A stretch of 42,703 bases of DNA from an uncultured Saprospiraceae bacterium (GTDB lineage Bacteria; Bacteroidota; Bacteroidia; Chitinophagales; Saprospiraceae). Position numbers and translations under genes: made by a program. Positions 8,658-17,988 of the stretch are shown piece by piece (the stretch's first letter is position 1; each line of letters begins with the position of its first letter). Location of the stretch: contig CALLXF010000009.1 of assembly GCA_938015805.1 (NCBI GenBank), positions 1-42,703 of the forward strand, written 5' to 3'. The notes under the pieces were generated by a model, which made no database searches, was not told the origin of the DNA, and saw only the letters and a list, made by a program, of their open reading frames with translations.

Positions 8658-8868
8658 CCATGCCGTAAAAACTGACATTTTTTAAATAGTGTGTGTCAAA
8701 TTTTCATTATCGAGGGTCATTATTTCAGTTTATAATATGGAAAACCAAATTTGGTAAGGTCTATTTTAGATAATGATATTACTACGATCATCATAATCTA
8801 TATTGGCAATTTGATTGAGATTATAAATTGAGTATTACAGATAATTAGATTAACAAATTCGTTTTAAA

Positions 8869-8883
8869 TGCAACATTGTTGCA
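8869..8883. promoter_or_regulatory. Candidate Fur/Zur-family operator
   Basis: TGCAACATTGTTGCA is a perfect 7-1-7 palindrome, 58 bp before the lipoprotein gene of the TonB-receptor operon and 9 bp before a -7 box. Dyads of this type are typical of Fur-superfamily metal repressors, and its place in front of an outer-membrane uptake operon fits metal control. The assignment to zinc (Zur) is inference. Confidence 0.6.
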
Positions 8884-8892
8884 AATAAAACA

Positions 8893-8900
8893 TATCTTTG
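8893..8900 (+). promoter_or_regulatory. Promoter -7 box of the TonB-receptor operon
   Basis: TATCTTTG matches TAnnTTTG exactly, 41 bp before the ATG at 8942. The adjacent palindrome (8869-8883) lies where the -33 region would be, so a bound repressor would block the promoter. Confidence 0.55.
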
Positions 8901-8941
8901 TTTTGCATTGAACATTTTTAAAACTTTAAAAAATTAAAATC

Positions 8942-9502
8942 ATGTTTAAAAATTATAGAACTGTTTTACTTGTAGTTTTAGGAGCTGTTTTTTTTACGTC
9001 TTGTGATAAGGACGATCCAGAAATTCCAAATGGTGAAGAACTTATAACTACGGTAACTTATACGATGACACCATCTGGAGGTGGAACAGATGTAGTGATG
9101 AGCTTTAGAGATTTAGATGGTGATGGAGGAGATGAGCCTGTCATAGTCGGAGGGACACTTGCAGCTAATACAACCTATAATGGTACGCTAGAATTATTAA
9201 ATGAAGCTAACGACCCGACTATAGATATTGCAGAAGAGGTGAGTGAGGAAGATATAGATCATCAGTTCTTTTTCCAAACAGATATTACCGATTTAACCGT
9301 AAGTTATTCTGATCAGGATAGCCAGGGAAATCCATTAGGAATTTCTAGCACTGTTGTGACTGGAGGAACCGGTTCTGGTCAGATTACTATTATTCTTAGA
9401 CACGAACCTAATAAATCAGCAGCGGGGGTTTCTGATGGTATGATCGATAATGCTGGAGGCGAGACCGATATAGAAATAAGTTTTCCAGTAGATGTTAATT
9501 AG
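8942..9502 (+). CDS. Surface lipoprotein partner of a TonB-dependent receptor
   Basis: A 186-aa protein with lipobox FTSC (Cys21). The mature part is acidic, with a DLDGDGGDEP stretch near residue 58 that could bind a cation, and beta-rich repeats. Similar short lipoproteins, often annotated type 1 periplasmic binding fold superfamily, are commonly encoded directly before TonB-dependent receptors in Bacteroidota. It overlaps the receptor gene by 11 bp, so the two are translationally coupled. It probably captures or presents the receptor ligand at the outer membrane. The candidate Fur/Zur operator suggests a metal or metal complex; the ligand itself is not known. Confidence 0.75.
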   Translation: MFKNYRTVLLVVLGAVFFTSCDKDDPEIPNGEELITTVTYTMTPSGGGTDVVMSFRDLDGDGGDEPVIVGGTLAANTTYNGTLELLNEANDPTIDIAEEVSEEDIDHQFFFQTDITDLTVSYSDQDSQGNPLGISSTVVTGGTGSGQITIILRHEPNKSAAGVSDGMIDNAGGETDIEISFPVDVN

Positions 9503-11828
9503 GTTTTATAAATTTATTTTAGGGTTTGTTTTTATTGGTGTAACGGTTTCTAGTATTGCTCAAGATTGCAATATGAGCATCTTAGGTACCGTGATTGATG
9601 AGTCCTCTAATTTGCCTTTGACTTACGTCAATGTTTTTATCCAGGAAACTGGAACGGGAGTAGTGACGGACGACAAGGGCAATTTTGCCTTTGCCAATGT
9701 TTGTAAAGGAGAGTATCATATTATTTTTTCTCACATAGGGTGTGAGACTCAGCGATATCATTTTGATATTGAGCAGGATACTTTTTTAAATATTGTACTA
9801 TCTCATTCGGAGACATCCTTAAATACAGTGGTTATTCAAGGCGTAAAAAATGAACTGTCTAATCAATCTAATATCTCACTCGATCGTAAAGATATCGAGG
9901 ATAATAATAATCAGAGTATCTCGAGTCTTTTACAAAATGAGACTGGAGTACATCTGATAAAGAATGGAAATGGTATTTCTAAACCTGTTGTGCATGGGCT
10001 TTTTGGGAACAGGCTGACTATCCTCAATAACGGAATTATCCAGAGTGGTCAGCAGTGGGGAAATGATCATAGTCCAGAGATAGATCCTTTTGCAGCCGAT
10101 AAAATTACGATCATAAAAGGAGCTAGTGCTCTAGCTTACGGTGGCGGAAATCTAGGTAGTGTTATTTTAGTTCAGCCTAAAAAAATAAGTAAAGAGCCTC
10201 ATCTGCATGGTCAGATAAATTACTCATTTGAGACTAATGGGAGAGGTAATAATCTTAATACTCGTTTAGAAAAATATACACCACAACTTGCTTTTAGATT
10301 AAATGGTACGCTTAGAAAATATGGAGACAGTAAGACTCCTAATTACTATTTAAGAAATACAGGATTGGCGGAGGCTAATCTTTCTCTCCAATTAGAGAAA
10401 AGCTGGAATGCCAAAACTTTTGTCGATTTTTATAGTAGTACATTTAATACTCAGTTAGGCGTTTTAAGAGGATCTCATATTGGTAATCTTCCTGATTTAG
10501 AAGATGCGATCGGCAGGGAAATTCCTTTTTTTACTGAGCCCGATTATAATGACTCTATCGATGCTCCGAGGCAAGAAGTATCACATCATCTCACTAAACT
10601 AAGGCTTAAGCATTTTATAAAGGATAATCAGAGTGTGGAGTTAGTTCTGGCAGGTCAGTTAAATGATCGGAAGGAATATGATGTTAGACGTGGTGATCGA
10701 TCTGATACGCCTTCCTTAAGTTTACGACAGTACACATTTAATAGTGATCTTAAATATGCTCATGATTTTGCATCAGACTGGAGTTTAATTATCGGTAACC
10801 AAAACATCATTACCGATAATACAAATAATCCAGATACAGATATCTTACCGCTTATTCCAGATTACAGATCTATCCGCACTGGAGTATTTTCGACACTGTC
10901 TATGTCTTTTAGCTCAGCTCAGCTCAGCTTGGGTTGGCGATATGATTATGAGTATCAGAGTGTGGCAGCTATTACAAGATCACAGCCTCCAGAAATCATC
11001 AGGTATCAAAATGATTTTAATAATTTTAGTATGCTGTCATCTATTAAGATAGATATTTCTGAACATCAGTCTCTTAGTATGAGTAACGGAATTTCTATGC
11101 GTAACCCTGCTATAAACGAGCTATATAGTAATGGTCTGCATCAGGGTGTCAGTGGAATAGAGGAGGGCAATGTAGATTTGCAAACGGAGAAGGCTTTAAA
11201 ACAAACAGTAGAGTATAAATGGCTACCGAGCCCAACTTTTTCTTTTAATGCCCTTGGTTATATTCAACGATTTAAGGATTATATTTATTTGCAGCCTGAG
11301 GAAGAAGTGCGATTAACGATAAGAGGAGCATTTCCTGTTTTTAGTTATCGCCAGACTGATGCTCGCATTTATGGACTCGATTTATCTTCGCAGTTTACGC
11401 TAAAAAATTCGATTATAGGTCTTGTAAAATATAGTTATCTGAGAGGTTATGATGTAGGTAACGATACGCCGCTGATTTATATGCCACCTCCCAGTTTATT
11501 TGGTAGCGTAACTTTTAGGGCAGATCGATCGATAGGACTTACGTCCAATGTAAAACTCGAAGAAGTAGAAGTAGAAATTAATAATCGCTATGTATTGCAG
11601 CAAAATCATATTCTCCCCCAACAAGATTTTCTTGCTCCACCAGGTGCATATAATTTGGTCGGTTTAAAACTTTCAACAAATGTTTTTTTACCGGAGTATA
11701 AATTTAGATTTTTTATCAAAGCAGATAATCTCTTAAATATCTCTTATAGAGATTACTTAAATCGCCAACGATATTTTGCTGATGACGTAGGGCTTTCCCT
11801 TACAGCTGGTGTAAATCTTAAATTTTAA
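9492..11828 (+). CDS. TonB-dependent outer-membrane receptor
   Basis: A 778-aa protein with a signal peptide (cleavage after SIAQ, about residue 24). A carboxypeptidase-regulatory-like beta domain (about 29-112) is followed by the plug (about 120-235), with GIIQSGQQWGNDHSPEIDPF and IIKGASALAYGG, and a 22-strand-type barrel ending in aromatic-rich strands and a terminal KF. It imports a ligand across the outer membrane using TonB/ExbBD energy. The His/Asp-rich plug segment WGNDHSPEID is similar in character to that of zinc-type receptors, and the operator upstream points to metal regulation. Those two points are inference; the receptor family is certain. Confidence 0.92.
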   Translation: MLIRFYKFILGFVFIGVTVSSIAQDCNMSILGTVIDESSNLPLTYVNVFIQETGTGVVTDDKGNFAFANVCKGEYHIIFSHIGCETQRYHFDIEQDTFLNIVLSHSETSLNTVVIQGVKNELSNQSNISLDRKDIEDNNNQSISSLLQNETGVHLIKNGNGISKPVVHGLFGNRLTILNNGIIQSGQQWGNDHSPEIDPFAADKITIIKGASALAYGGGNLGSVILVQPKKISKEPHLHGQINYSFETNGRGNNLNTRLEKYTPQLAFRLNGTLRKYGDSKTPNYYLRNTGLAEANLSLQLEKSWNAKTFVDFYSSTFNTQLGVLRGSHIGNLPDLEDAIGREIPFFTEPDYNDSIDAPRQEVSHHLTKLRLKHFIKDNQSVELVLAGQLNDRKEYDVRRGDRSDTPSLSLRQYTFNSDLKYAHDFASDWSLIIGNQNIITDNTNNPDTDILPLIPDYRSIRTGVFSTLSMSFSSAQLSLGWRYDYEYQSVAAITRSQPPEIIRYQNDFNNFSMLSSIKIDISEHQSLSMSNGISMRNPAINELYSNGLHQGVSGIEEGNVDLQTEKALKQTVEYKWLPSPTFSFNALGYIQRFKDYIYLQPEEEVRLTIRGAFPVFSYRQTDARIYGLDLSSQFTLKNSIIGLVKYSYLRGYDVGNDTPLIYMPPPSLFGSVTFRADRSIGLTSNVKLEEVEVEINNRYVLQQNHILPQQDFLAPPGAYNLVGLKLSTNVFLPEYKFRFFIKADNLLNISYRDYLNRQRYFADDVGLSLTAGVNLKF

Positions 11829-11919
11829 AATAAGTAATAGGAATTAAGTAATAAGCAGGAAGTCTTGAATTAGATTTCATTAAAAGTGGTTATCTAATGG
11901 AATTGAAAGAATGGATGCT

Positions 11920-12447
11920 TTAGGTTTTCTTTCCAGGTGCAAAGCCTTCATACCAAAGATAAGCCCCACCATCATTTAAAAATCCATCTGTCTTGTAATA
12001 TTGTAGTCCGATCTTTTCTAAAACATTGGCGGAAGCCTTATTTTCTGGCATTGCGATACCGATGATTCTTTTTAGTTTAAGTTTATTAAATCCATAATCT
12101 AAAATAGCTTTACTGATTTCCGTAGCTAATCCTTTGCCCCAGTACTTAGGTAAAAACCGGTAACCTATATCGGTCATGCCTATCTCTGATTCGTATTTAA
12201 GACCAGCAAAGCCGATTACTTTATTTTCAGGTTTATAAACAGCAGCATAACGGCCATATCCATATGTTTGGTAATCAGAAAACCAAGTTCCAACAATGAT
12301 TTCTTTAGCCTCCTCTAGTGATTGTATTGCTTTCTCTCCTGTGTAACGCACTACATCTTCATTAGAATTAAATTCTAAAACCGCTGGTGCGTCGGTTAGG
12401 GTAAATTTACGTAGAGCAATTCTTTCGGTTTCTATTATAAAAGCCAC
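11920..12447 (-). CDS. GNAT family N-acetyltransferase (RimJ/RimL-like)
   Basis: A 175-aa single-domain enzyme. It starts IETERIALRKFTLTDAPAV, typical of the RimJ/RimL-like subgroup, and the acetyl-CoA-binding region near residues 95-108 reads RFLPKYWGKGLATE, the Q/RxxGxG/A-type loop. The later segment RIIGIAMPENKASANVLEKIG also matches the family. It transfers an acetyl group from acetyl-CoA to an amine, but the substrate cannot be read from the sequence. It is a single gene, convergent with the TonB receptor. Confidence 0.9.
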   Translation of the reverse strand: MAFIIETERIALRKFTLTDAPAVLEFNSNEDVVRYTGEKAIQSLEEAKEIIVGTWFSDYQTYGYGRYAAVYKPENKVIGFAGLKYESEIGMTDIGYRFLPKYWGKGLATEISKAILDYGFNKLKLKRIIGIAMPENKASANVLEKIGLQYYKTDGFLNDGGAYLWYEGFAPGKKT

Positions 12448-13019
12448 GACAAAATAAATTGGTTGTATTAAAATTATAAAAAGCTAGTTAAACGGTGATA
12501 GCTACAAGATTTGATTAATTAATATTCGATGATTTTCTCTGCCTAATATGGCTCTATGTTGCTCAGAATGGGTGAGTGATTAAATGCTTGGTATACTCCT
12601 AAGTTATGCAAGGATTGACCTTTTTGATTTTAGTGGATAAATTTTTAAAATCCGTTAAAAACAAAATAGTGTTTGAGCAGAACTAAGAATTGTGAGAATA
12701 AGATATGCCAATGGGATAGTATAATTAATAATGGGAAAATCAGCTGTTATTGCGAGTTTATTTTGTTTAGGATTTTATGAATTTAGGAGTGTTAAGAAAT
12801 CAAAACAGTCTTGAATTTTTGTTTCTTTTGCTTCAAGGCAAAAGAAAAAGAGGCATTTGAATATGAACTTAAATGACAATCAGAATGGAATATATATTTT
12901 TTACCCACTCAAATCGACATAGTGCCAAAAAATTATTGGAAAAAGGTAGAATGGAATGTAGAAGAAATTTGTTCTTGGTTTGATCTAATTATTATTAAAT
13001 ATTGATTAATAATTTCTAA
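12448..13019. other. Intergenic region with one hairpin
   Basis: No convincing gene is found in these 572 bp. TTTCTTTTGC (12822-12831) and GCAAAAGAAA (12838-12847) form a perfect 10-bp stem with a 6-nt loop, followed by an A-rich run. It could terminate transcription arriving from either side. A 27-codon ORF just before it ends in a stop at the edge of the hairpin and is not supported as a gene. Confidence 0.5.
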
Positions 13020-15494
13020 CTATCTAATAGTCTGGTAATCTATAAAGTAAACGATTCTAAGGGAGATACTGTTAGACTGAGGATGGGCTCCTAGTCCAGA
13101 TAAATTTCTAAAGTAATCTCTCTGAAATTCCTGATCTGACCCAAAAATCTGTTGCTTCCACACGAGGATGATATCACTACCTGGAGCAAACCGTTTAGTA
13201 AACTGCATATCGATGTTAAAGATATTTACGTTCTGATCAAAAACAGGAACACCATCATCTCCAATTCCATCAAATGCAATCGGATCATACCATCCTTTAT
13301 CATTTAGCTGTCCCAGTGTAGGCCAGTTTACCTCATCAGTATAATGTCGTAATCTAAAAGTCAGTGCCGTGTTATTATCAAAAACATAATTGGCGGTAAG
13401 CAAACTTTCTACATTATATCTTTCTCGTAATCCATATAATATGCCGTCATCGGATAGACCTGCTATAGGTCCATCGTAACCATTACGATTTACGTATGAA
13501 AACTGATTCTTATTTAACTCTATTCTCGCCTGATATCTTAATATAAGTTTATCATTTACCCTCCATCTAGGAGCTATTCGATAAAATCGATATCTCTCAA
13601 TATACTGGTATGAGTTACCGTTAACATACTCTAGATCCAGGGCCAATGTCTTACGATAGTCAGTAGAAACAAAAAATCCAAAAAACTGGAAAGCTTTAAC
13701 CAGAGAATACGTCTCAAAATCTCCAGTCCTAGGCTCAAAATAATTATGTCTATCTAAAGGTCTTCCTCCCGTAAATAATCCAAAAGCATTAAATCCCTTC
13801 GTAAAGAAAAAACTTCTAAAGTTCCACTCTAGACCATCATATACGTCAGGATTATAGAGTCTCGCATAGTTTACGGATAATCCCGCATCCCATCTATTAA
13901 AATATTTTTCAGGCTCATACTCATTATAATTTATGTATGCTCCATAGCTTTTCTCGTTTGGACTAAATAGTAATCCGAGATCATTAGGGTTATAGGTATC
14001 CGACTCTATTTTATGCTCCACCCCATAAGTCCATTTTCCACTGAGTTTTTCTGCCTCCAGGTTATACGCAAACCCTCTATCGGTTTCTTCCGTTCTAAAT
14101 TGCTGACTCACCGCTCCAAAACCTCTAACTCCCCATTTTTGGTCTTTAGTTTTTAGATTTACTAATCCTCCTGTAGTATTTGCATCATAAGCATCCCCTT
14201 TACGATATACATTGGTGTTGATCAATGTGACAAAAGAATTATTAGGCAGATTTTGATCAATTACAGTTACGTTATAATTAGTAAGTGGATTAGTTTGATA
14301 AGTTCTTCTTTCGCCTTGAGCGTTTTCTATGATAGCATCTTGTGACGCTTCTACTGCATTAAAAAATCCCACACCTGTACCGCGAGAAGTTCGACCTGAT
14401 ATTTTAAAGGCGTTATACAGTTGTGTCGTATTTTCATTTTCGATGACAGTCTCATCATCCTCTAAATCATTAAAAGCTCCGAAATAATCAAAAGGTGTAT
14501 CTCCTACTCGTCTACTATAAAAAAGATTCCCTTTGTTAAACAATTCGATTCCCTCTGTAAAAAAAGGTCTCCTTTCTTCAAATGCTTGTTCAAAAGGACT
14601 AAGATTTAATACTTGATTATCTGACTGCGTTTGTCCAAAATCAGGAATCAAAGTCATATCTAATGTAAAAGCATCATTTATCCCATATTTTAAATCCATA
14701 CCGATCCCGTATGCTGTTCCGTAGGAATGTACTTGATCAATAGATGGATCTTTAAAATGATTTACATACCCGATCACAAAAGGATTTAAACTTAATCGAA
14801 TAGGAGATTTAATATTTTTTAAACCATCCATTCTACCAAAATGAATGACATTACCATCTATCTCAGGATCTACCCTATTCCAAAAACTCTGCTCCCTATG
14901 TCGACGGATATTACGGATAAATTGTAGTCCCCACTCTTGTACTTCCACATCTGCAAATCTCAGTGCAGCATATGGTATCCGCATCTCCACTTGCCATCCC
15001 TTATCAGTATGTAAAATTTTGCTTTCCCATACGGCATCCCACGTACTATCATCATCTCCATCAGAAAATTTAGAATCTAGTTGTACCCCGGCCGCTGTCA
15101 CAAAAAAGCCTAAACCGTTCTGACCATCAGTATATGTATCAAAACATATCGCAAACCAATCAGCATTACCTGTATCATCTCTTACACTGAGATCTGTCAT
15201 TATTGAGTCTGGGCTCGTATCTTGTAAATCTGCAAATACATAAATCGCCTCATCATCATAAATCAGTTTGACTTCGCTTTTTTGAGCAGGAGGAAGATCT
15301 GGATCTGGTCTAAACTGTGTAAAATCGGTGGCTATATTTGCAACGGTCCAGGACTTCTCGTTATTCTTTCCATCTATCACGATATCCTCAGCTGTACGTA
15401 TAATATTATACCTTGTTTTCTTTAAGGTTTGGCTTAAAGCCAATGAAGAATAACTTACAAGAAAAAGAGATATAAAGATTATTTTTTTCACCAC
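13020..15494 (-). CDS. DUF5916 outer-membrane protein with CBM9-like N-domain
   Basis: This 824-aa protein has a signal peptide (residues 1-21) and a CBM9-like domain (about 33-225) opening IDGKNNEKSW. The long C-terminal DUF5916 part (about 235-824) contains the family hallmark RRPFFTEGIELF and looks like an outer-membrane beta-barrel with alternating aromatic residues. The family is widespread in Bacteroidota; its function is not established, though the N-domain suggests carbohydrate binding. The start consists of two consecutive GTG codons with no in-frame ATG. It is transcribed divergently from odhB, with a 22-bp palindromic site between them. Confidence 0.88.
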   Translation of the reverse strand: MVKKIIFISLFLVSYSSLALSQTLKKTRYNIIRTAEDIVIDGKNNEKSWTVANIATDFTQFRPDPDLPPAQKSEVKLIYDDEAIYVFADLQDTSPDSIMTDLSVRDDTGNADWFAICFDTYTDGQNGLGFFVTAAGVQLDSKFSDGDDDSTWDAVWESKILHTDKGWQVEMRIPYAALRFADVEVQEWGLQFIRNIRRHREQSFWNRVDPEIDGNVIHFGRMDGLKNIKSPIRLSLNPFVIGYVNHFKDPSIDQVHSYGTAYGIGMDLKYGINDAFTLDMTLIPDFGQTQSDNQVLNLSPFEQAFEERRPFFTEGIELFNKGNLFYSRRVGDTPFDYFGAFNDLEDDETVIENENTTQLYNAFKISGRTSRGTGVGFFNAVEASQDAIIENAQGERRTYQTNPLTNYNVTVIDQNLPNNSFVTLINTNVYRKGDAYDANTTGGLVNLKTKDQKWGVRGFGAVSQQFRTEETDRGFAYNLEAEKLSGKWTYGVEHKIESDTYNPNDLGLLFSPNEKSYGAYINYNEYEPEKYFNRWDAGLSVNYARLYNPDVYDGLEWNFRSFFFTKGFNAFGLFTGGRPLDRHNYFEPRTGDFETYSLVKAFQFFGFFVSTDYRKTLALDLEYVNGNSYQYIERYRFYRIAPRWRVNDKLILRYQARIELNKNQFSYVNRNGYDGPIAGLSDDGILYGLRERYNVESLLTANYVFDNNTALTFRLRHYTDEVNWPTLGQLNDKGWYDPIAFDGIGDDGVPVFDQNVNIFNIDMQFTKRFAPGSDIILVWKQQIFGSDQEFQRDYFRNLSGLGAHPQSNSISLRIVYFIDYQTIR
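15429..15444. repeat. Dispersed hairpin repeat, TTAAA type, copy 1
   Basis: TTGGCTTAAAGCCAAT occurs here, in the signal-peptide region of the DUF5916 gene, and again exactly at 37959-37974 in a different gene. It is a GGC/GCC hairpin related in design to the GAAA-loop repeats at 4776 and 23272. Confidence 0.5.
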
Positions 15495-15553
15495 TGTAAA
15501 ATTAATATCATTTAACTGTGAGTTTATATTTTTTAGACAAACATTGGATAAAA

Positions 15554-15575
15554 TTATTTAGAAGTATCTAAATAA
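15554..15575. promoter_or_regulatory. Palindrome in the odhB divergent promoter region
   Basis: TTATTTAGA and TCTAAATAA form a perfect 9-bp inverted repeat around AGTA. It lies about midway between the divergent starts of the DUF5916 gene and odhB. It may be an operator or a short hairpin; no regulator is encoded nearby. Confidence 0.35.
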
Positions 15576-15673
15576 AAATTATATGCTAATCTAAAAAATA
15601 TACACTAAATGAATCATAATAAACAGTAACCTCTATTTTTATCAGTAATTTTAAAGGTACAATTAGAATAATT

Positions 15674-16903
15674 ATGAGTATCGTAGAAATGAAAGTTCCG
15701 ACTATTGGAGAATCTATTACAGAAGTGACCCTATCCCAATGGTTAAAAGCCGATGGTGATTATGTTAATATAGACGAACCTATTTGCGAATTTGAATCGG
15801 ATAAAGCCACGTTAGAATTTCCTGCAGAAGCCTCAGGAAAAATAATACATGTTGCCGCCGAGGATGATGATTTAGAAATCGGAGCTCTCGTTGCTAAAAT
15901 CGATACCAGTGCAGCACCTCCTGCAGATGCACCTAAAAAAGAAGAATCTGCTCCAGCTGTAGAACCAACAAAAGAATCACCAGCTGCTAAACCAGCTACA
16001 GCCACGCATGCCACAGGACACCCATCTCCTGCAGCTGCAAAAATATTAAGAGAAGCAGACATAAATCCTGCCTCTGTCAGTGGATCTGGAAAAGACGGAC
16101 GGATCACAAAAGCAGATGCGGCCTCAGCAGCTTCTGCTCCTAAAAAAGAAAGTAGCCCTGCAGCTACAGCTACCATTAGCAACTCCGGAAATTTTAGTAG
16201 AGAAACGAGTAGAAAGAAAATGAGTCGTATGAGGCGGACTATCGCCTCTCGTCTAGTAGAAGCAAAAAATGCGACGGCTATGCTGACTACTTTTAACGAA
16301 GTTGATCTTACAGAGATCATGGCTCTTCGTAAAAAATATCAAGAAAAATTTGTAGCTAAGTATGGAATCAAGTTAGGCTTTATGTCGCTATTCTCTAAAG
16401 CTGTTTCTAATGCTTTGCTAGAGTTCCCAGATGTAAATGCCATCATAGATGAGGACACTAATGAATTTATCTACCACGATTTTACAGATATCTCTATTGC
16501 GATTTCTACTCCTACCGGTCTAGTAGTTCCTCCAGTTCATAATGTAGAATCACTAGGACTGCATGAAATAGAAATGAAAATAAAAGATCTAGCTGGAAAA
16601 GCTCGATCTGGAGACCTGACTCTAGACGAGATGAAAGGTGGAACCTTTACCATTACTAATGGAGGAATATTCGGATCTATGATGAGTACACCGATCATAA
16701 ATAGACCACAGTCCGCAATCTTAGGAATGCATACGATCCAGCAAAGGCCAGTCGCTATAAATGGCGAAGTAAAAATCAGACCTATGATGTATCTGGCGAT
16801 GTCATATGATCATAGAGTGATCGATGGTAGCACATCAGTTACATTCCTCGTAAGAGTAAAAGAACAGCTAGAAGATCCGATTAGATTGTTTATGGGGTTT
16901 TAG
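15674..16903 (+). CDS. odhB: 2-oxoglutarate dehydrogenase E2, dihydrolipoyl succinyltransferase
   Basis: A 409-aa E2 core of the TCA-cycle 2-oxoglutarate dehydrogenase complex. The lipoyl domain (about 2-78) carries the lipoylated Lys44 in [10 protein letters not shown]. An Ala/Pro/Lys-rich linker leads to the peripheral subunit-binding domain (about 114-150, [20 protein letters not shown]). After a second linker comes the catalytic domain (about 175-409) with the active-site motif DHRVIDG (His380, Asp384). The length and the SucB-like ending match succinyltransferases rather than pyruvate E2. The E1 gene is not adjacent, unlike the common sucAB arrangement. It uses an ATG start with no strong Shine-Dalgarno sequence. 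Confidence 0.93.
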   Translation: MSIVEMKVPTIGESITEVTLSQWLKADGDYVNIDEPICEFESDKATLEFPAEASGKIIHVAAEDDDLEIGALVAKIDTSAAPPADAPKKEESAPAVEPTKESPAAKPATATHATGHPSPAAAKILREADINPASVSGSGKDGRITKADAASAASAPKKESSPAATATISNSGNFSRETSRKKMSRMRRTIASRLVEAKNATAMLTTFNEVDLTEIMALRKKYQEKFVAKYGIKLGFMSLFSKAVSNALLEFPDVNAIIDEDTNEFIYHDFTDISIAISTPTGLVVPPVHNVESLGLHEIEMKIKDLAGKARSGDLTLDEMKGGTFTITNGGIFGSMMSTPIINRPQSAILGMHTIQQRPVAINGEVKIRPMMYLAMSYDHRVIDGSTSVTFLVRVKEQLEDPIRLFMGF

Positions 16904-16986
16904 AGAATTCGTAATTTATTTTAATTATTCTTTTTAGGCATTCTCGTAATTTATGATGCTTTTCCTAAAAGCTAATTTCTGAATGG

Positions 16987-17160
16987 CTAGAATAAGCCTT
17001 GTCTTATCCTATAGCATATTTTAATATTTCCTACGATAGCAAGACAAGGAGGAGCTCCTTCATTTTCCAACATCTCAAATATTCTACTTTCTGAATTTAA
17101 ATCAGGATAAAAAATAGTATCCCTTACTTCCACTCTTATACTACCCACTTTTTTTATCAC
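16987..17160 (-). CDS. Possible 57-aa protein or gene remnant
   Basis: This GTG-started ORF has AGGAG 7 nt upstream. The product (MIKKVGSIRVEVRDTIFYPD at the start) has ordinary amino-acid composition, lacks a signal peptide and ends RIRQGLF. An inverted repeat CCTTGTCTT (16997-17005)/AAGACAAGG (17041-17049) lies within it. I do not recognise it. It may be a small gene, or the surviving piece of a larger one. The rest of the 16904-17221 gap shows nothing. Confidence 0.3.
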   Translation of the reverse strand: MIKKVGSIRVEVRDTIFYPDLNSESRIFEMLENEGAPPCLAIVGNIKICYRIRQGLF

Positions 17161-17221
17161 TTGATTACTCCTGCATACGATTTAGAACCGATATTAAGTT
17201 TATAAAAGAAAACCCTTTTAT

Positions 17222-17917
17222 ATGAAGTCTCTTTTTTCTTGTTTCTTACTGCTCACTACGATTAGTATTTCTAGCCAATCCCTAAACATTCCACTTATAA
17301 AAACAACGGGTACTGCACAAGTTTATATTCCTGTCGATGAAGTACACTTTAATCTCCAAATATCTAAAACAGCTCTTACCATTGCAGAAGCTAGAAAAAA
17401 AAATATTGCTATTGCTGATGAGGTCGTAAACCTTTTAAGGAAAAAAGGAATACCTGCAAAATATATCCAATCATCTTCCATGAATATTAGTCGCAACTAT
17501 AAAAAACATTCAAAGAAAAAAGAGTGGGATGGATTTATTTCTAACCAAACCATTTATGTTTGTTTAACAGATCCATCTAAATACGATGATATCCTAGATG
17601 GATTATTAATCATGGATATAGCAAGTGTAAGAGGTCCTGAGTATAAAAGTACTCGTGCTAAAGAAGCCATAAAAAAAGCGAGAAAAGACGCGATAGTAAT
17701 CGCAAAGGAAAAAGCCACAGAACTGTGTTCATCACTGGGTCAGACTTTAGGAAAAGCAAAACTGATATCAGAAAATTTTGCAAGAAGTGCTAATACGGAT
17801 ACGTATTCTAGTGGAACCTCCCTCGTTGCAGATATAGATTCAGGAGGTCTATCTTTCCAACCTGGACAACTGGTTGTCAAAGCAAGTGTAACTGTTTCTT
17901 TTGAACTATTGGAATAA
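17222..17917 (+). CDS. SIMPL domain (DUF541) periplasmic protein
   Basis: A 231-aa protein with a signal peptide (residues 1-18, ending SISSQS). The SIMPL/DUF541 domain covers nearly all of the mature part: TGTAQVYIPVDEVHFNLQIS at its start, SSSMNISRNY in the middle and a final beta strand ASVTVSFELLE. Family members are periplasmic or envelope proteins of uncertain function, related to E. coli YggE (oxidative-stress related) and the BP26 antigen. It is followed 71 bp later by a membrane-protein gene on the same strand. Confidence 0.88.
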   Translation: MKSLFSCFLLLTTISISSQSLNIPLIKTTGTAQVYIPVDEVHFNLQISKTALTIAEARKKNIAIADEVVNLLRKKGIPAKYIQSSSMNISRNYKKHSKKKEWDGFISNQTIYVCLTDPSKYDDILDGLLIMDIASVRGPEYKSTRAKEAIKKARKDAIVIAKEKATELCSSLGQTLGKAKLISENFARSANTDTYSSGTSLVADIDSGGLSFQPGQLVVKASVTVSFELLE

Positions 17918-17988
17918 CTTGCAAGTCGGAATAATGTATAAAGTGTATGTCATTTCCTTAATTACTATTTTCGATCTACTTTTACGTG

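Noticed and set aside
8744-8755. ACCAAATTTGGT as a second operator of the TonB-receptor operon
   Set aside because: It is palindromic but short, AT-rich and distant (about 190 bp) from the start, with no second copy in the window.
12740-12850. 27-codon ORF ending at the TTTCTTTTGC hairpin
   Set aside because: No conserved feature or ribosome-binding context; the hairpin is better explained as a terminator-like element.
15760-16320. 186-codon minus-strand frame inside odhB
   Set aside because: It mirrors the Ala/Pro/Lys-rich linkers of odhB; the plus-strand product has complete E2 domains.
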